This document shows, piece after piece, positions 8,784 to 18,818 of a DNA stretch of 64,000 nt. A model generated the notes under the pieces. That model searched no databases. It was not told where the DNA came from and was given only the letters and a program-made list of their open reading frames with translations. The stretch spans positions 806,001-870,000 of the forward strand of contig NZ_JACCFV010000001.1 in the NCBI RefSeq assembly GCF_013410545.1, written 5' to 3'. Position numbers and translations under genes: made by a program. How positions within the stretch are numbered: the stretch's first letter is position 1; every line of letters starts with the position of its first letter. Source of the stretch: Pseudoclavibacter chungangensis (GTDB lineage Bacteria > Actinomycetota > Actinomycetes > Actinomycetales > Microbacteriaceae).

Positions 8784-10040
8784 TCAGGGGGTGAGGGGGG
8801 TGGCGTCCGTGGTCGTCGCCGCGATCCGGCCGTCGGACACGCGGATGCGCAGCTTCGAGTCGACCGGCGCGTCGGCGTAGGAGCGGACGACGTGTCGCGC
8901 GTCGTCGTCGGCGGCGGGGCCGTCGACGCGTTCGACGATCGAGTAGCCGCGGTCGAGCGTCTTCTGCGGCGAGAGCGCCGAGAGATGACGCGCGAGCGAT
9001 CGCACCTGCTCGTGCTCGCGCTCCACGAACCGGTCCACGAGCTCCTCACCGCGCGCCGCGAGCCGCATGACCTCGTCGCCGCGCTGCTCGACGATCCACT
9101 CCGGGCGAGCGAGCGCCGGGCGGGACCGGATCTGGTCGAGCCCCCGCGTCTCGTTCGCGATGAGATTCGCGATGCGCTGCACGAGCCGCGAGCGCCCCTG
9201 CTGCACGATCGCGAGTTCCTCCGCGACATCGGGCACGATGCGCTTCGCGGCATCGGTCGGGGTCGATGCGCGAAGATCGGCGACCTCGTCCAGGATCGGC
9301 CGATCGGCCTCGTGACCGATCGCGCTCACGACGGGCGTCGAGAGCTCGGCCACGCGCCGCACGAGTCGCTCGTCCGAGAACGGCAGCAGGTGCTGGAAGT
9401 CGCCGCCGCCACGGGCGACGACGATGACGTCGACCTCGGGATCGGCGTCGAGCTCGCGCAACGCCGCCGACACCTCGTCGACCGTCCGCTCGCCCTGCAC
9501 CGAGGTGTAGATCGTGCGGAACCGGACTGCGGGCCAGCGCAACTCCGCGTTGCGCTTCACGTCCTTCTCCGCATCGGAGTCGCGCCCCGTGACGAGACCG
9601 ATCGTGTTCGGCAGGAACGGCAGGCGGCGCTTGCGGTCCGCATCGAAGAGCCCCTCGGCCCGCAGCTCCCGCCGGAGTCGTTCGATGCGTTCGAGCAGAT
9701 CGCCGAGGCCGACGTGGCGCAGGTCGTAGACCTGCATCGAGAGCGTGCCGCCCTTCTTCCAGAAGTCGGGCTTGACGTGTGCGACCACCCGGTCGCCCTG
9801 CTTGAACTCGCCGTCGAGGCGCTGCACGACCGAGCGCCACGCCGTGATGCTCAGGGTCGAGTCGCCCTCGAGGTCCTTGAGCTTGCCGTAGGCGTGGCCG
9901 CCGCGGATGTTCCAGCCGGTGAGTTCGCCCTCGATCCACACCGCGCCGAGTCGCGAGATCCATTCGTGCAGCAGTTCGGAGACCGTGCCGACCGACCAGG
10001 GCTCCTCGGCCGAGGACGGGGGTGGGGTCATGCTCACCAT
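8784..10040 (-). CDS. xseA: Exodeoxyribonuclease VII large subunit
   Basis: A 418-residue catalytic subunit. It has an N-terminal OB-fold (about residues 12-110, with the WIEGELTGWNIRGGHAYGKLKD type start), a central catalytic domain with GLVTGRDSDAEKDV and VARGGGDFQHLLPFSDE, a coiled-coil arm and a C-terminal LDRGYSIV motif. It degrades single-stranded DNA from both ends to short oligonucleotides and acts with XseB in repair. The ATG at 10040 is preferred because GGAG precedes it; a second ATG nine bases later is possible. The xse pair reads leftward. Confidence 0.95.
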   Translation of the reverse strand: MVSMTPPPSSAEEPWSVGTVSELLHEWISRLGAVWIEGELTGWNIRGGHAYGKLKDLEGDSTLSITAWRSVVQRLDGEFKQGDRVVAHVKPDFWKKGGTLSMQVYDLRHVGLGDLLERIERLRRELRAEGLFDADRKRRLPFLPNTIGLVTGRDSDAEKDVKRNAELRWPAVRFRTIYTSVQGERTVDEVSAALRELDADPEVDVIVVARGGGDFQHLLPFSDERLVRRVAELSTPVVSAIGHEADRPILDEVADLRASTPTDAAKRIVPDVAEELAIVQQGRSRLVQRIANLIANETRGLDQIRSRPALARPEWIVEQRGDEVMRLAARGEELVDRFVEREHEQVRSLARHLSALSPQKTLDRGYSIVERVDGPAADDDARHVVRSYADAPVDSKLRIRVSDGRIAATTTDATPLTP

Positions 10041-10233
10041 CTGCGCTCCGATTCGCTGCGGGCTCGGCGCCGGGTCGGCGGTCGGCCCTCCGAGGATACT
10101 GCGACGGTCGGGCACGGTCGCCTCGCCTCGTCGAGGTGCCGAACGCCGCCCCGGGCGTGGCGCGTCGTCGGCGACGACGAGCGGGGGCTCGGGGCGGCCC
10201 GGCCGTCGCGGATTCGGCGAACTCGCGGGCCGG

Positions 10234-10773
10234 TCAGGCTGCGGACACCGTGTGGATCGGTGAGTCGAACGAGGCTCCGTTGAGTTCGAGGTACACGTGC
10301 CCCTCCGTGACCGACACCGTGAGCTCGTTCCGGCGTTCGATCGCCGCGGCGGCGCGCTCCACGAAGCCGGGATCGAAGCTGTGCACGGGGATGTCCGCGC
10401 CCCGGTGCATCGGCTTGCCCGCCCACCCCGCGACGAGCTTCGCCGGGTCGCGGAACGTGTACACGGCCGTGCGCTCGGCGAGCTTGCTGCCCGTGTGGAG
10501 CCGCTTGGCGTCGGGAGCACCGATCTCGATCCACGCGAGCACCGACCCGGTCGGATCCTTCACGAGGATCGCGGGTTCGTCGGTGGCGGAGATGCCGGCG
10601 GTGAAGTCGATGCCGTTCTCGTACTCGAGGCAGTACGCGAGCACGCGCGTGAGCATGTACGTGTCGGTCTCGGACGGGTGTCGGGCGACGCGCAGCACGG
10701 GGTCGGCGTACACACCACGATCGAGGTCGGCGAGTTGCACGGTGAAGGTGTGGATCGTCGCGCCTGCGGCCAT
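10234..10773 (-). CDS. yaeQ: YaeQ family protein
   Basis: A 179-residue protein matching YaeQ in length and motifs: an early strand pair TIHTFTVQLADLDRGVY, then ARHPSETDTYMLTRVLAYCL and the FTAGIS segment. YaeQ proteins have a fold resembling PD-(D/E)XK nucleases; a clear cellular role is not established. The ATG at 10773 gives the canonical N-terminus. It stands alone between xseA and the DUF6264-like gene, with 190 bases of GC-rich DNA upstream. Confidence 0.88.
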   Translation of the reverse strand: MAAGATIHTFTVQLADLDRGVYADPVLRVARHPSETDTYMLTRVLAYCLEYENGIDFTAGISATDEPAILVKDPTGSVLAWIEIGAPDAKRLHTGSKLAERTAVYTFRDPAKLVAGWAGKPMHRGADIPVHSFDPGFVERAAAAIERRNELTVSVTEGHVYLELNGASFDSPIHTVSAA

Positions 10774-10963
10774 GGTGCACGAGCCTAGCCGCCTCGGGGC
10801 CGCGTCTCGCGCACCCCAAGCGGGGCGGCGAGCGGGCGCGGTGGCTGCGGAGCGACGCCCGTCCTCGCATCCGCCCGAACGGGACCGGGCACGCGGATCC
10901 ACCCGGACGGGCGCGAGCTCACCGCCGAGCGACCGGCGCCGACGCGAGAGCCGGTCGGGTGGC

Positions 10964-11682
10964 TCAGGGCGTCGGCGTCGGCGCCGGGGTCTGCTGCGCG
11001 GCCGCGGTGAGTGCCTGCACGAGTTCCGGGTGCATCATGATGCCGAGCATGATGAGTGCGAACGAGAACAGGGTCGCGAGCACGGCGCCCAGCACGGGGA
11101 TCCACGCGGCGCGTTTGCCCGCGCGCCACCGGATGAGCGTCAGGTAGAGGGCGATCGCGTAGATCGCCGGATGTCCGAGGATGCCCACGAGCGAGAGCGC
11201 CGTGAGGCCGTCGGGCCGCGTGTAGGCACCGACCCCGTACTGCTCGTAGAACGACGCGAACGTCATGGCGAGCGAGTTCTCGGTGAACATCACCATGTTC
11301 GTGATCGTCGCGAGGATCCCGACCGCGAGGAGCATGATGCCGACCATGCGGTCGCTGCGGCGCCGATTCTCCTTCAGCTTCTCCGTGTCGACGACACCCA
11401 TGGGCGTCGCGGTGAAGTTGGAGAGGTTCGGATTGCGGCTGGTTCCGCTCGCGTTCTTCGGCGACTCGTTCGTCGTCGGGCCGTCAGGTTTCGCTTTGAC
11501 GCCGGTGCGCGATCGCCCGATCGTCGTCGACGGTGACCCGGTCGGTCGTGTGCGGCCGGGCTCACCCGTGCGGCCGGTCTCGACCGGCGTGCTCTCGGGG
11601 TGGGCGGCGGGCCGGCCGCCGCCGGACGACGGGGCCGCGGGGGCCCCGTCGTCCGGGCGGTCGGCCTGGTCGGACGGGTGAC

Positions 11683-11686
<4 letters not shown>
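10964..11686 (-). CDS. Membrane protein, DUF6264-like
   Basis: A 240-residue protein: a disordered N-terminal half rich in Pro, Ser, Thr and Gly (about residues 1-90), then about four hydrophobic helices (from MVGIMLLAVGILATITNMVMF near residue 105 onward) and a Pro/Thr-rich tail. Such proteins are seen beside core genes in Microbacteriaceae (DUF6264 is the likely family, from memory). Its GTG overlaps the stop of the aldolase gene as GTGA, so it is translationally coupled to fba. Function unknown. Confidence 0.65.
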
Positions 11687-12711
<1,025 letters not shown>

Positions 12712-12910
12712 TCGGAGCTCCTTCGGCGGTTTGGTGTGGTCGCGGGACGGCGGCGGCCCCGCGACCCTCCCACTCTACTGAGCGGCGGTGGGCGTTCGCG
12801 GCGTGGCCGGGCACCCGGGCGCACACGCCTCGGCGCTACGCTGGGAGTCGACGACGCCGTCGGGCCGGTCGCGACCGCGACCCGCACCGGCTTGTGTGAA
12901 AGGGAACCAC

Positions 12911-13915
12911 GTGAACGACAGCACCGCGCCCACCGACGAAGCCGACGAGAAGCTCTTCTACAAGCCGGACCGCAACCTCGCGATGGAGCTCGTCCGGGCG
13001 ACCGAAGCGGCCGCGATCCGGGCGGCACCCTGGATCGGCCGTGGCGACAAGAACGCCGCCGACGGTGCCGCGGTCGACGCGATGCGCAAGTTCCTGCACA
13101 CCGTCGAGTTCCAGGGCCGCGTCGTGATCGGCGAGGGCGAGAAGGACGAAGCCCCGATGCTGTTCAACGGTGAGGTCGTCGGCAACGGCGAGGGGCCGGA
13201 GTGCGATATCGCGGTCGACCCGATCGACGGGACCTCGCTCACCGCCGCGGGCCGTCAGAACGCGCTGAGCGTCATCGCCGTCGCGGACCGCGGCTCGATG
13301 TACGACCCGAAGGATCTGTTCTACATGGACAAGATCGTCACGGGCCCCGAGGGCATCGGCGTGATCGACCTCGCGAAGCCGATCGGTGAGAACATCCGGG
13401 CGCTCGCGAAGGCGAAGGGCAAGGCCGTCGAGGACATGGTGATCGCCGTGCTCGACCGTCCCCGGCACGAGAAGCTCATCGCCGAGATCCGCGAGGCGGG
13501 CGCGGGGACGCGCCTCATGCTCGACGGCGACGTCGCGGGCGGTATCAACGCCGCACGGAGCGCGACGCGCATCGACATGTGCACGGGCATCGGCGGGACG
13601 CCGGAGGGCATCATCACGGCGTGCGCCATCAAGGCCCTCGGTGGCGTGATGCAGGGACGCATGTACCCGCGCAACGACGAGGAGCGCGAGAAGGCCATCG
13701 CGGCGGGGCACGACCTCGACCGCGTGCTCACGCAGGACGACCTCGTCCGCACCGACAACACGTACTTCGTCGCGACGGGCGTCACCGACGGCGGCCTGTG
13801 CGCGGGCGTTCGCCGCGAGGGGAAGCGCATCGTGACGGACTCGGTCGTGCTGCGCTCGCACTCAGGAACGGTGCGTCGTGTGCAGGCCGAGCACCTCGAG
13901 GCGAAGTGGCTCTGA
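12911..13915 (+). CDS. glpX: Class II fructose-1,6-bisphosphatase
   Basis: A 334-residue metal-dependent phosphatase giving fructose 6-phosphate, the gluconeogenic step that follows aldolase. Signature segments: WIGRGDKNAADGAAVDAM, the metal-binding VIGEGEKDEAPML and VDPIDGTSLTAAG, and DGDVAGGI and GIGGTPEGI further on. The GTG at 12911 has AAAGGGA 6 bases upstream and gives the usual N-terminus; an in-frame ATG farther upstream is less likely. Paired divergently with fbaA. Confidence 0.95.
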   Translation: MNDSTAPTDEADEKLFYKPDRNLAMELVRATEAAAIRAAPWIGRGDKNAADGAAVDAMRKFLHTVEFQGRVVIGEGEKDEAPMLFNGEVVGNGEGPECDIAVDPIDGTSLTAAGRQNALSVIAVADRGSMYDPKDLFYMDKIVTGPEGIGVIDLAKPIGENIRALAKAKGKAVEDMVIAVLDRPRHEKLIAEIREAGAGTRLMLDGDVAGGINAARSATRIDMCTGIGGTPEGIITACAIKALGGVMQGRMYPRNDEEREKAIAAGHDLDRVLTQDDLVRTDNTYFVATGVTDGGLCAGVRREGKRIVTDSVVLRSHSGTVRRVQAEHLEAKWL

Positions 13916-14184
13916 GCGCCGAGCGTTCGTGAGCGGTGCGGGTCGCGTCCCGTCGCCCGTCCGGTGACGGCGGGCGGCGGGCGCTGACGCGCGCCCTCCC
14001 GACGCGGTGACGGCGTCGCGCTCACGCCCGGAGGTGTGCGGGCATCGCGCTCCCGCTCGGCGTTGCGCCGTCGTCCCACCGGACGATGCAGTCCGGATGG
14101 TGCGACGACGCTGAGCGGGGACACCTCGCGGACGTCTCCCGGCAGGCGGGGCAGTGCCCGGTGCCCGGTGTCGGGTGTCGGGTG

Positions 14185-14805
14185 TCAGCCGAACGTCGCC
14201 CCGCTGACGAGCCGCTCGGCTCCCGAGCGGTCGGAGTGAATCGCGAGTTCGCCGATGCGGACGCCCACCGCGTTCGCGAGCGCGTCGAGGTCCGCGGCAC
14301 CCGTTCGGCGGGCCGCGTCGATGACGATCGCCGCCGCGGCTTCCGCGTCGCTGCGCGGATCGTGGTGGACGAGATCGGTGAATCCCGCGGCCGCGGCGGC
14401 GAGCGGCAGCCGGTAGGACGCGAGGTCGTACACGCGTCGGGCCGTCCGCAGGCTGCAGAAGTGGCGCAGCACGGGCAGCGCCGCGTCGGTCGCGAGGCTC
14501 GCCGCGGCCATGACGCCGAGGTCGAACGGCGCGTTGTGGGCGACGAGGACGTCGCCGTCCGCGAACTCGAGGAGGCGAGGGAGCTGCGCCGTCCACGTCG
14601 GGGCCTCGCTCACGTCGGCCTCCGCGATGCCGTGCAGGCGCACGTTGAACGGCGTGAACGAGTCGTGCCCCGCGGGCGGTCGGATGAGCCACGAGTCGGA
14701 TTCGACGACCGCGCCGTCGACGACCTTGACGAGGCCGACCGCACACGCCGAGGCGGGGGAGCGGTTCGCGGTCTCGAAGTCGATCGCGGTGAAGGAGACG
14801 GGCAC
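14185..14805 (-). CDS. DnaQ-like DEDD 3'-5' exonuclease
   Basis: A 206-residue exonuclease of the DEDD superfamily. Motif I is AIDFETANRSPASACAVG (catalytic Asp and Glu near residues 9 and 11), motif II is LVAHNAPFDLGVM (about 88-100), and motif III contains HDPRSDAEAAA (about 148-158) with the last Asp and a His. The family includes the polymerase III epsilon subunit and stand-alone repair exonucleases; this one is stand-alone. It converges on glpX; the 270-base gap 13916-14184 holds only GC-rich sequence. Confidence 0.82.
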   Translation of the reverse strand: MPVSFTAIDFETANRSPASACAVGLVKVVDGAVVESDSWLIRPPAGHDSFTPFNVRLHGIAEADVSEAPTWTAQLPRLLEFADGDVLVAHNAPFDLGVMAAASLATDAALPVLRHFCSLRTARRVYDLASYRLPLAAAAAGFTDLVHHDPRSDAEAAAAIVIDAARRTGAADLDALANAVGVRIGELAIHSDRSGAERLVSGATFG

Positions 14806-15093
14806 GACTCCATGCTCCCACGGCGCCCGGACGCTCGGCGGGGACGGGCGGCGTGGTGCCGGGCGCGCTCGTGCGGCACATTCGGCCGAAAGTCTTGGCG
14901 ACCGCCGCGGGGCCCGGGCCGCCCGGCCGGCGAAGCGGCCGGCGAGTCCGATTCGGGCAGCGGGTCACGACACGGCGTGTCGGTTCTCGGCGGGTTCCGT
15001 GGCTGGCGTGGCAGCATGCCCGGGCGTGTGCGACCGTGGCGGGGTCGATGGTGCTTCCGCCGGGGCGGTCGCGTGGTCGGAAAGGAACCCCCA

Positions 15094-15498
15094 GTGTCAC
15101 GAGTCGTCCACTTCGAGATCCATGCGAGCGAGCCCGATGCGCTCATCGACTTCTACACGGCCGTGTTCGGCTGGACCTTCACGAGGTTCGGCGACATGGA
15201 CTACTGGTCGATCAGTACGGCCGACGCCGACGGCGACGACGGCGTCGGGATCAACGGTGGCCTGACGAGGCGTGAGGGTTCGCCGCCCGGCCCGTCGGCA
15301 CCCGTCAACGGTGCGAACATCGTGGTCGCGGTCGACGACGTCGACGCGACGTTCTCGCTCGCGATCGATCAGGGGGCGAGCAGCGCTGCCGTTCCCGAGG
15401 ACCTCGCGGGTGTGGGGCGGGTCGCCAACATCCGCGACCCGGACGGGAACCTGCTCGGGCTCATCACGCCGGACCTCTCGGCGATGTCCGGCGCCTGA
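15094..15498 (+). CDS. VOC (glyoxalase/bleomycin resistance) family protein
   Basis: A 134-residue single-module VOC protein. It begins with the beta-strand VVHFEIHASEPDALIDFY and FYTAVFGWTF, and ends in the matching strand VANIRDPDGNLLGLI. These proteins bind a metal and act on varied small molecules or sequester drugs; the ligand is not predictable. The GTG at 15094 is preceded by AAAGGA. The reading frame is open far upstream but the family domain begins at this GTG. Confidence 0.82.
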   Translation: MSRVVHFEIHASEPDALIDFYTAVFGWTFTRFGDMDYWSISTADADGDDGVGINGGLTRREGSPPGPSAPVNGANIVVAVDDVDATFSLAIDQGASSAAVPEDLAGVGRVANIRDPDGNLLGLITPDLSAMSGA

Positions 15499-15673
15499 GT
15501 CGTTCGCGACGTCGACCGGGTGCCCGGTGATGCGCCCGTGCCCAGGCACGCCGCATCACTCGACCGTGCACGGCCCGGGCGTCGCCGATCGGACGAACGG
15601 TGCGAGCAGACCGATCAAGCGGCACCGTTCGGGCGTGGGCGCTCCTTGATGCGGTCGCGCGAGAATCGACGCC

Positions 15674-16546
15674 ATGAATGCCGCGATTCGTGAGTCCCAC
15701 GGCGCATGTCTCCCCGTCATCGCCGCCGGTCGGCGGCATTCGGTGGGCGTGCAGCCCGACGGGACGGTCGTCGCCGTCGGGGACGGCCGCGCGGGGGAGT
15801 GCGGTGTCGGAGCGTGGCGGGACATCGTGGCGGTCGCCGCGGGCAACGTGCACACCGCGCGGAACACGGGCCGCTCGCACACCGTCGGCCTCCGTCGTGA
15901 CGGGCTGGCCGTGGCCACCGGGTGGAACGCGGACGGACAGTGCGACCTCGCCGGATGGCGCGACGTCGTGTCCGTCGCGGCCGGATGGCGGCGCACGCTG
16001 GGCGTCGTGGCCGATGGCTCCGTCCGTGCGGCGGGGCGGCGTGACGAGGGCGCGTGCGACGTCGACGCGTGGCGCGAGATCGTCGCGGTCGCGGCGGGCG
16101 ATTGGCACTCGATCGGGTTGCGGGCGGACGGCACCGCGGTCGCCGCGGGTCTCGACCGCCGGGGGCAGTGCCGGGTCTCGGAGTGGCGCGGCCTCGTCTC
16201 TGTCGCCGCGGGATACCTGCACACCGTCGGCCTGACGCGCGACGGTGGTGCCGTCGCCACGGGCGACGCGAGCGAGGGGGCGACGGACGTCGCCGGGTGG
16301 TTCGATCTCGTCGACGTGAGCGCGGGGAGCTCCCACACCGCCGGTGTCGATGCGCGGGGTCGCGCCTGGGCGACGGGGAACAACGACCGCGGGCAGTGCG
16401 AGGTCGGGGCGTGGCGCGAGGTCGTCGCCGTCGCCGCGGGGTCCACCCACACGCTCGGGCTGCGTGCCGATGGGACGGTGCTGGCGACCGGGACGGGCAT
16501 CGACGGGCGGTGCGCCACGCGAGGCTGGCGGCTCGAGGTGCCCTGA
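15674..16546 (+). CDS. RCC1-type seven-bladed beta-propeller protein
   Basis: A 290-residue protein composed of seven repeats of about 38 residues, each with a core like VAVAAGDWHSIGLRADGT followed by A.G.N..GQC.V..W. Such repeats form a closed seven-bladed RCC1/BLIP-II-type propeller, so the protein is probably a complete ring. No signal peptide or catalytic motif is seen, so a cytoplasmic binding scaffold is the safest reading. It stands alone; a stretch of GAGCC pentamer repeats follows the stop (16551-16570). Confidence 0.8.
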   Translation: MNAAIRESHGACLPVIAAGRRHSVGVQPDGTVVAVGDGRAGECGVGAWRDIVAVAAGNVHTARNTGRSHTVGLRRDGLAVATGWNADGQCDLAGWRDVVSVAAGWRRTLGVVADGSVRAAGRRDEGACDVDAWREIVAVAAGDWHSIGLRADGTAVAAGLDRRGQCRVSEWRGLVSVAAGYLHTVGLTRDGGAVATGDASEGATDVAGWFDLVDVSAGSSHTAGVDARGRAWATGNNDRGQCEVGAWREVVAVAAGSTHTLGLRADGTVLATGTGIDGRCATRGWRLEVP

Positions 16547-16713
16547 GCCGAGCCGAGCCGAGCCGACCCGACCCGCCGAACCCGCGGCGACGAGCGACGT
16601 GCGAGCCCGGAGCCGGCACGGAGGTTGGGTGCGCAGGCTGTGATGGAGGCGCGTCGACATCGGACGAGGCCATCGGCGGGAAGGCGGAATATCGGCGTCC
16701 ACGCGTCGTTTAC

Positions 16714-16971
16714 ATGATTATGCAAGCTTTTGGATTTCTGAGTTTCGGGCACTACGGCCCGACCGGGGGCGCGCACGGGCCGGATGCCCGCGCGTCCCTG
16801 CACGATGCGATCGGGATCGCCGAGGCGGCCGACGAGATCGGCGTGAACGGCGCCTACTTCCGCGTGCACCACTTCGCGCGGCAGGCGGCCGCGCCCATGC
16901 CGCTGCTCAGCGCGATCGCCGCGCGCACGAAGCACATCGAAGTCGGTACCGGGGTTATCGACATGCGCTAG
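16714..16971 (+). pseudogene. LLM flavin-dependent oxidoreductase, 5' fragment
   Basis: The first 85 codons of a luciferase-like monooxygenase: the family start MQAFGFLSFGHYG, then HHFARQAAAPMPLLSAIAART and IEVGTGVIDMR. It ends at a TAG created by the left junction of element 1. The gene continues at 24166 with YENPLYLAEEAAALDL, the sequence expected next, and finishes at 36336-36461. Joining 257 + 697 + 126 bases gives 1080 bases, exactly 360 codons in frame. Upstream, 16547-16713 holds its promoter region. Confidence 0.9.
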
Positions 16972-16996
16972 CGCATGTGTGCTTTGTAACACTCGT
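16961..16996. other. attL of element 1
   Basis: The host side ends ...GACATGCGCTA and the element side starts GCGCATGTG, reaching AACACTCGT at 16988-16996. That 9-mer is the exact complement of ACGAGTGTT in attR (24138-24146). In the rejoined attP these arms are symmetrical around GCTAGC. The crossover lies in GCTA (16967-16970), which also occurs at 24162-24165. Confidence 0.75.
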
Positions 16997-17101
16997 CGAT
17001 AGCTGCCGCCCACGCCTCCGCCGCGGTTGCCCTCGGTGGCTGACTCGCCAGTCTGCAACCGGGTACACCGCTTCGAGGTGGCTTCTCCGTACGATAAGTG
17101 C

Positions 17102-17926
17102 ATGGAGGTTGCACTACCGGACGAAGTCCGCCGAGCGAGCCAGTCATATCTGGACGCCGCCGATCGGCTGCTGCCTGGAGCGATCACGAGCGTCGCTGTC
17201 GGCGGTTCTGTTGCGCTGGGTGCGTATCGACCGAAGGCCAGCGACATTGACCTCATCGCTACGCTCGATGACGCATGGCGAGGGCGCTCCGGTCTGATCC
17301 CACGCTTGCGCGCTCTGCACCTCTCGCAACTCCCGCGTCTGCTCGGGCGCGCCGTTCGGGGAATGGGCATCAGCGCGTGCTGCAACACCTCGTTCGTGTG
17401 GACCTCCGAGATCTCGCGCCCTGTGACGCAGATTGAGCCGATCGCTTCTCATGTGGGCGAGCTCTTCAACCCCAGGGGCGCGTTCGATGTGAATCCCGTC
17501 ATCTGGCACGAGCTTCAGCACGGCGGCATAGCGTTACGGGGAGGGGACATCTCGACCTGGGGCTTGGACCCGGAGTCTGACGAGCTCCTAGCATGGACTC
17601 TGAACAACCTGCTGGGGTACTGGAAGCCGCTAATGCTGCGCACCGAGAGGAGGCGCGGAGCGCTCGGAGCCGGAAGGGTCCAGTGGCGGCTGCTCGGGCC
17701 TGCACGGATGCACGCGACGCTCGCGACGGGTGACGTCATCAGCAAGCAAGAGGCCGGAGAGCGTGCGCTCACATTGTTCCCTCATCACGCACCGATCCTC
17801 GGCGTAGCACTCGCACACCTTCGCGGAGAGGATGCTCCAGACGCTGCACCGAGAAGTGAATGGCGACGACTGACAGTCGCCTGCATGCGCGAGATCATCT
17901 CCGAATCGGAGCAGCTTCCGCGCTGA
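17102..17926 (+). CDS. Nucleotidyltransferase-domain protein (cargo of element 1)
   Basis: A 274-residue protein with the nucleotidyltransferase motif VAVGGSVALGAYRPKASDIDLI (GS-x10-SDIDL), the metal-binding Asp pair shared by aminoglycoside adenylyltransferases and related enzymes. The C-terminal half is helical (DELLAWTLNNLLGYWKPL). Resemblance to AadA-type enzymes is limited to the fold, so antibiotic resistance is possible but not shown. ATG 17102 lies 6 bases after a TACGAT -10 box, indicating a leaderless mRNA. It is the only gene of element 1 on the plus strand and is the likely cargo. Confidence 0.72.
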   Translation: MEVALPDEVRRASQSYLDAADRLLPGAITSVAVGGSVALGAYRPKASDIDLIATLDDAWRGRSGLIPRLRALHLSQLPRLLGRAVRGMGISACCNTSFVWTSEISRPVTQIEPIASHVGELFNPRGAFDVNPVIWHELQHGGIALRGGDISTWGLDPESDELLAWTLNNLLGYWKPLMLRTERRRGALGAGRVQWRLLGPARMHATLATGDVISKQEAGERALTLFPHHAPILGVALAHLRGEDAPDAAPRSEWRRLTVACMREIISESEQLPR

Positions 17927-17927
17927 A

Positions 17928-18818
17928 CTATCTGCGCCAGCGCGGCCACTTCGGCATTCCGCGGCCTTTCCAGTTCTCCACGAGGCCGGCGACCCAGCGG
18001 ACAGAAGCAAAGAGCCCGTAGCCGGCCCCGGCGAGGCCCACGGCGACCACGAGCCACCGCCCGATGCCGAGCCACACGCTCCCGTCCACATCGAGCGCCC
18101 ACTGAGCGCCCGTGATGAGACCGGCGATGCCCATCCAGAGCCCGGCGATGACCACGGCCCCCGGCAGGAGCGCGAGGCACATCGCGGCGGCGGCCGACCA
18201 GAGCTGTCGGGCCTCCAGCTTCGCCGTGGCGGCGATGATCCGTTCGGCCCGCTCGTTCGACGCGTCGAGGTTCGCCGTCATCGTGGCCGAGGCTTCCCCG
18301 GCGACCTCCTCGACGGCCTTCTCGACCCGCTCCTCGGTGCGCTTCTCGATCCGCTGCACCGCGCCGCCGACCTGGCTCACGAGCTTCTGGTTCGCCTCGG
18401 CCTGCGCCTTGAGCCCGTCAATCGCCGAGGCCGTAGCCGCGTGATTCTTCTGCGCTTCGGCGATCAAGCTCTGCGAGGCGGCGCTCAGTCGCTTCCCGTC
18501 GAGACTTTGCACGAACTCGCTTAGCGTATGTTCGATCTCGGTCAGCCTGATCTCGACGCTCTCGATCTGCGATGACGTGCTGGCGGACGGCTGCGAGGTC
18601 GACGCCCGGTCGATGCGCTTGCTCATCCCCTCGTCCATGACCTTCACGAAGCCCGTGAGCTGCCTCTGCTGCTCGGCCAGCCGGTTGAGCCTCGCGTTCT
18701 GCGCCTCGACGGCGGCGAGGATCGAGGTCAAGGTCTCCGTCGTCTCGGGACTTTCGAGCTGCGGCGGCGATCCGCTCTGCGCGTTCTGCTGCTTCAGCCT
18801 GTCGAGCGCTGCGCTCAT
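17928..18818 (-). CDS. Coiled-coil membrane mobilization protein (MobB-like)
   Basis: A 296-residue protein: long alpha-helical coiled coils (residues about 20-190, rich in Glu, Gln, Ala), then two hydrophobic helices (about 205-265, from WSAAAAMCLALLPGAVVIAGLWMG) and a basic tail. Its first 400 bases overlap the 3' part of the relaxase gene in another frame, an arrangement known from ColE1-type plasmids where mobB is nested in mobA. It may tether the relaxosome to the membrane. Family membership is inferred from position and architecture. Confidence 0.65.
   Translation of the reverse strand: MSAALDRLKQQNAQSGSPPQLESPETTETLTSILAAVEAQNARLNRLAEQQRQLTGFVKVMDEGMSKRIDRASTSQPSASTSSQIESVEIRLTEIEHTLSEFVQSLDGKRLSAASQSLIAEAQKNHAATASAIDGLKAQAEANQKLVSQVGGAVQRIEKRTEERVEKAVEEVAGEASATMTANLDASNERAERIIAATAKLEARQLWSAAAAMCLALLPGAVVIAGLWMGIAGLITGAQWALDVDGSVWLGIGRWLVVAVGLAGAGYGLFASVRWVAGLVENWKGRGMPKWPRWRR

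Noticed and set aside
17102..17926. Calling the nucleotidyltransferase an aminoglycoside resistance gene
   Set aside because: Only the general GS...SDIDL motif is shared; the C-terminal half does not match known resistance enzymes by eye.
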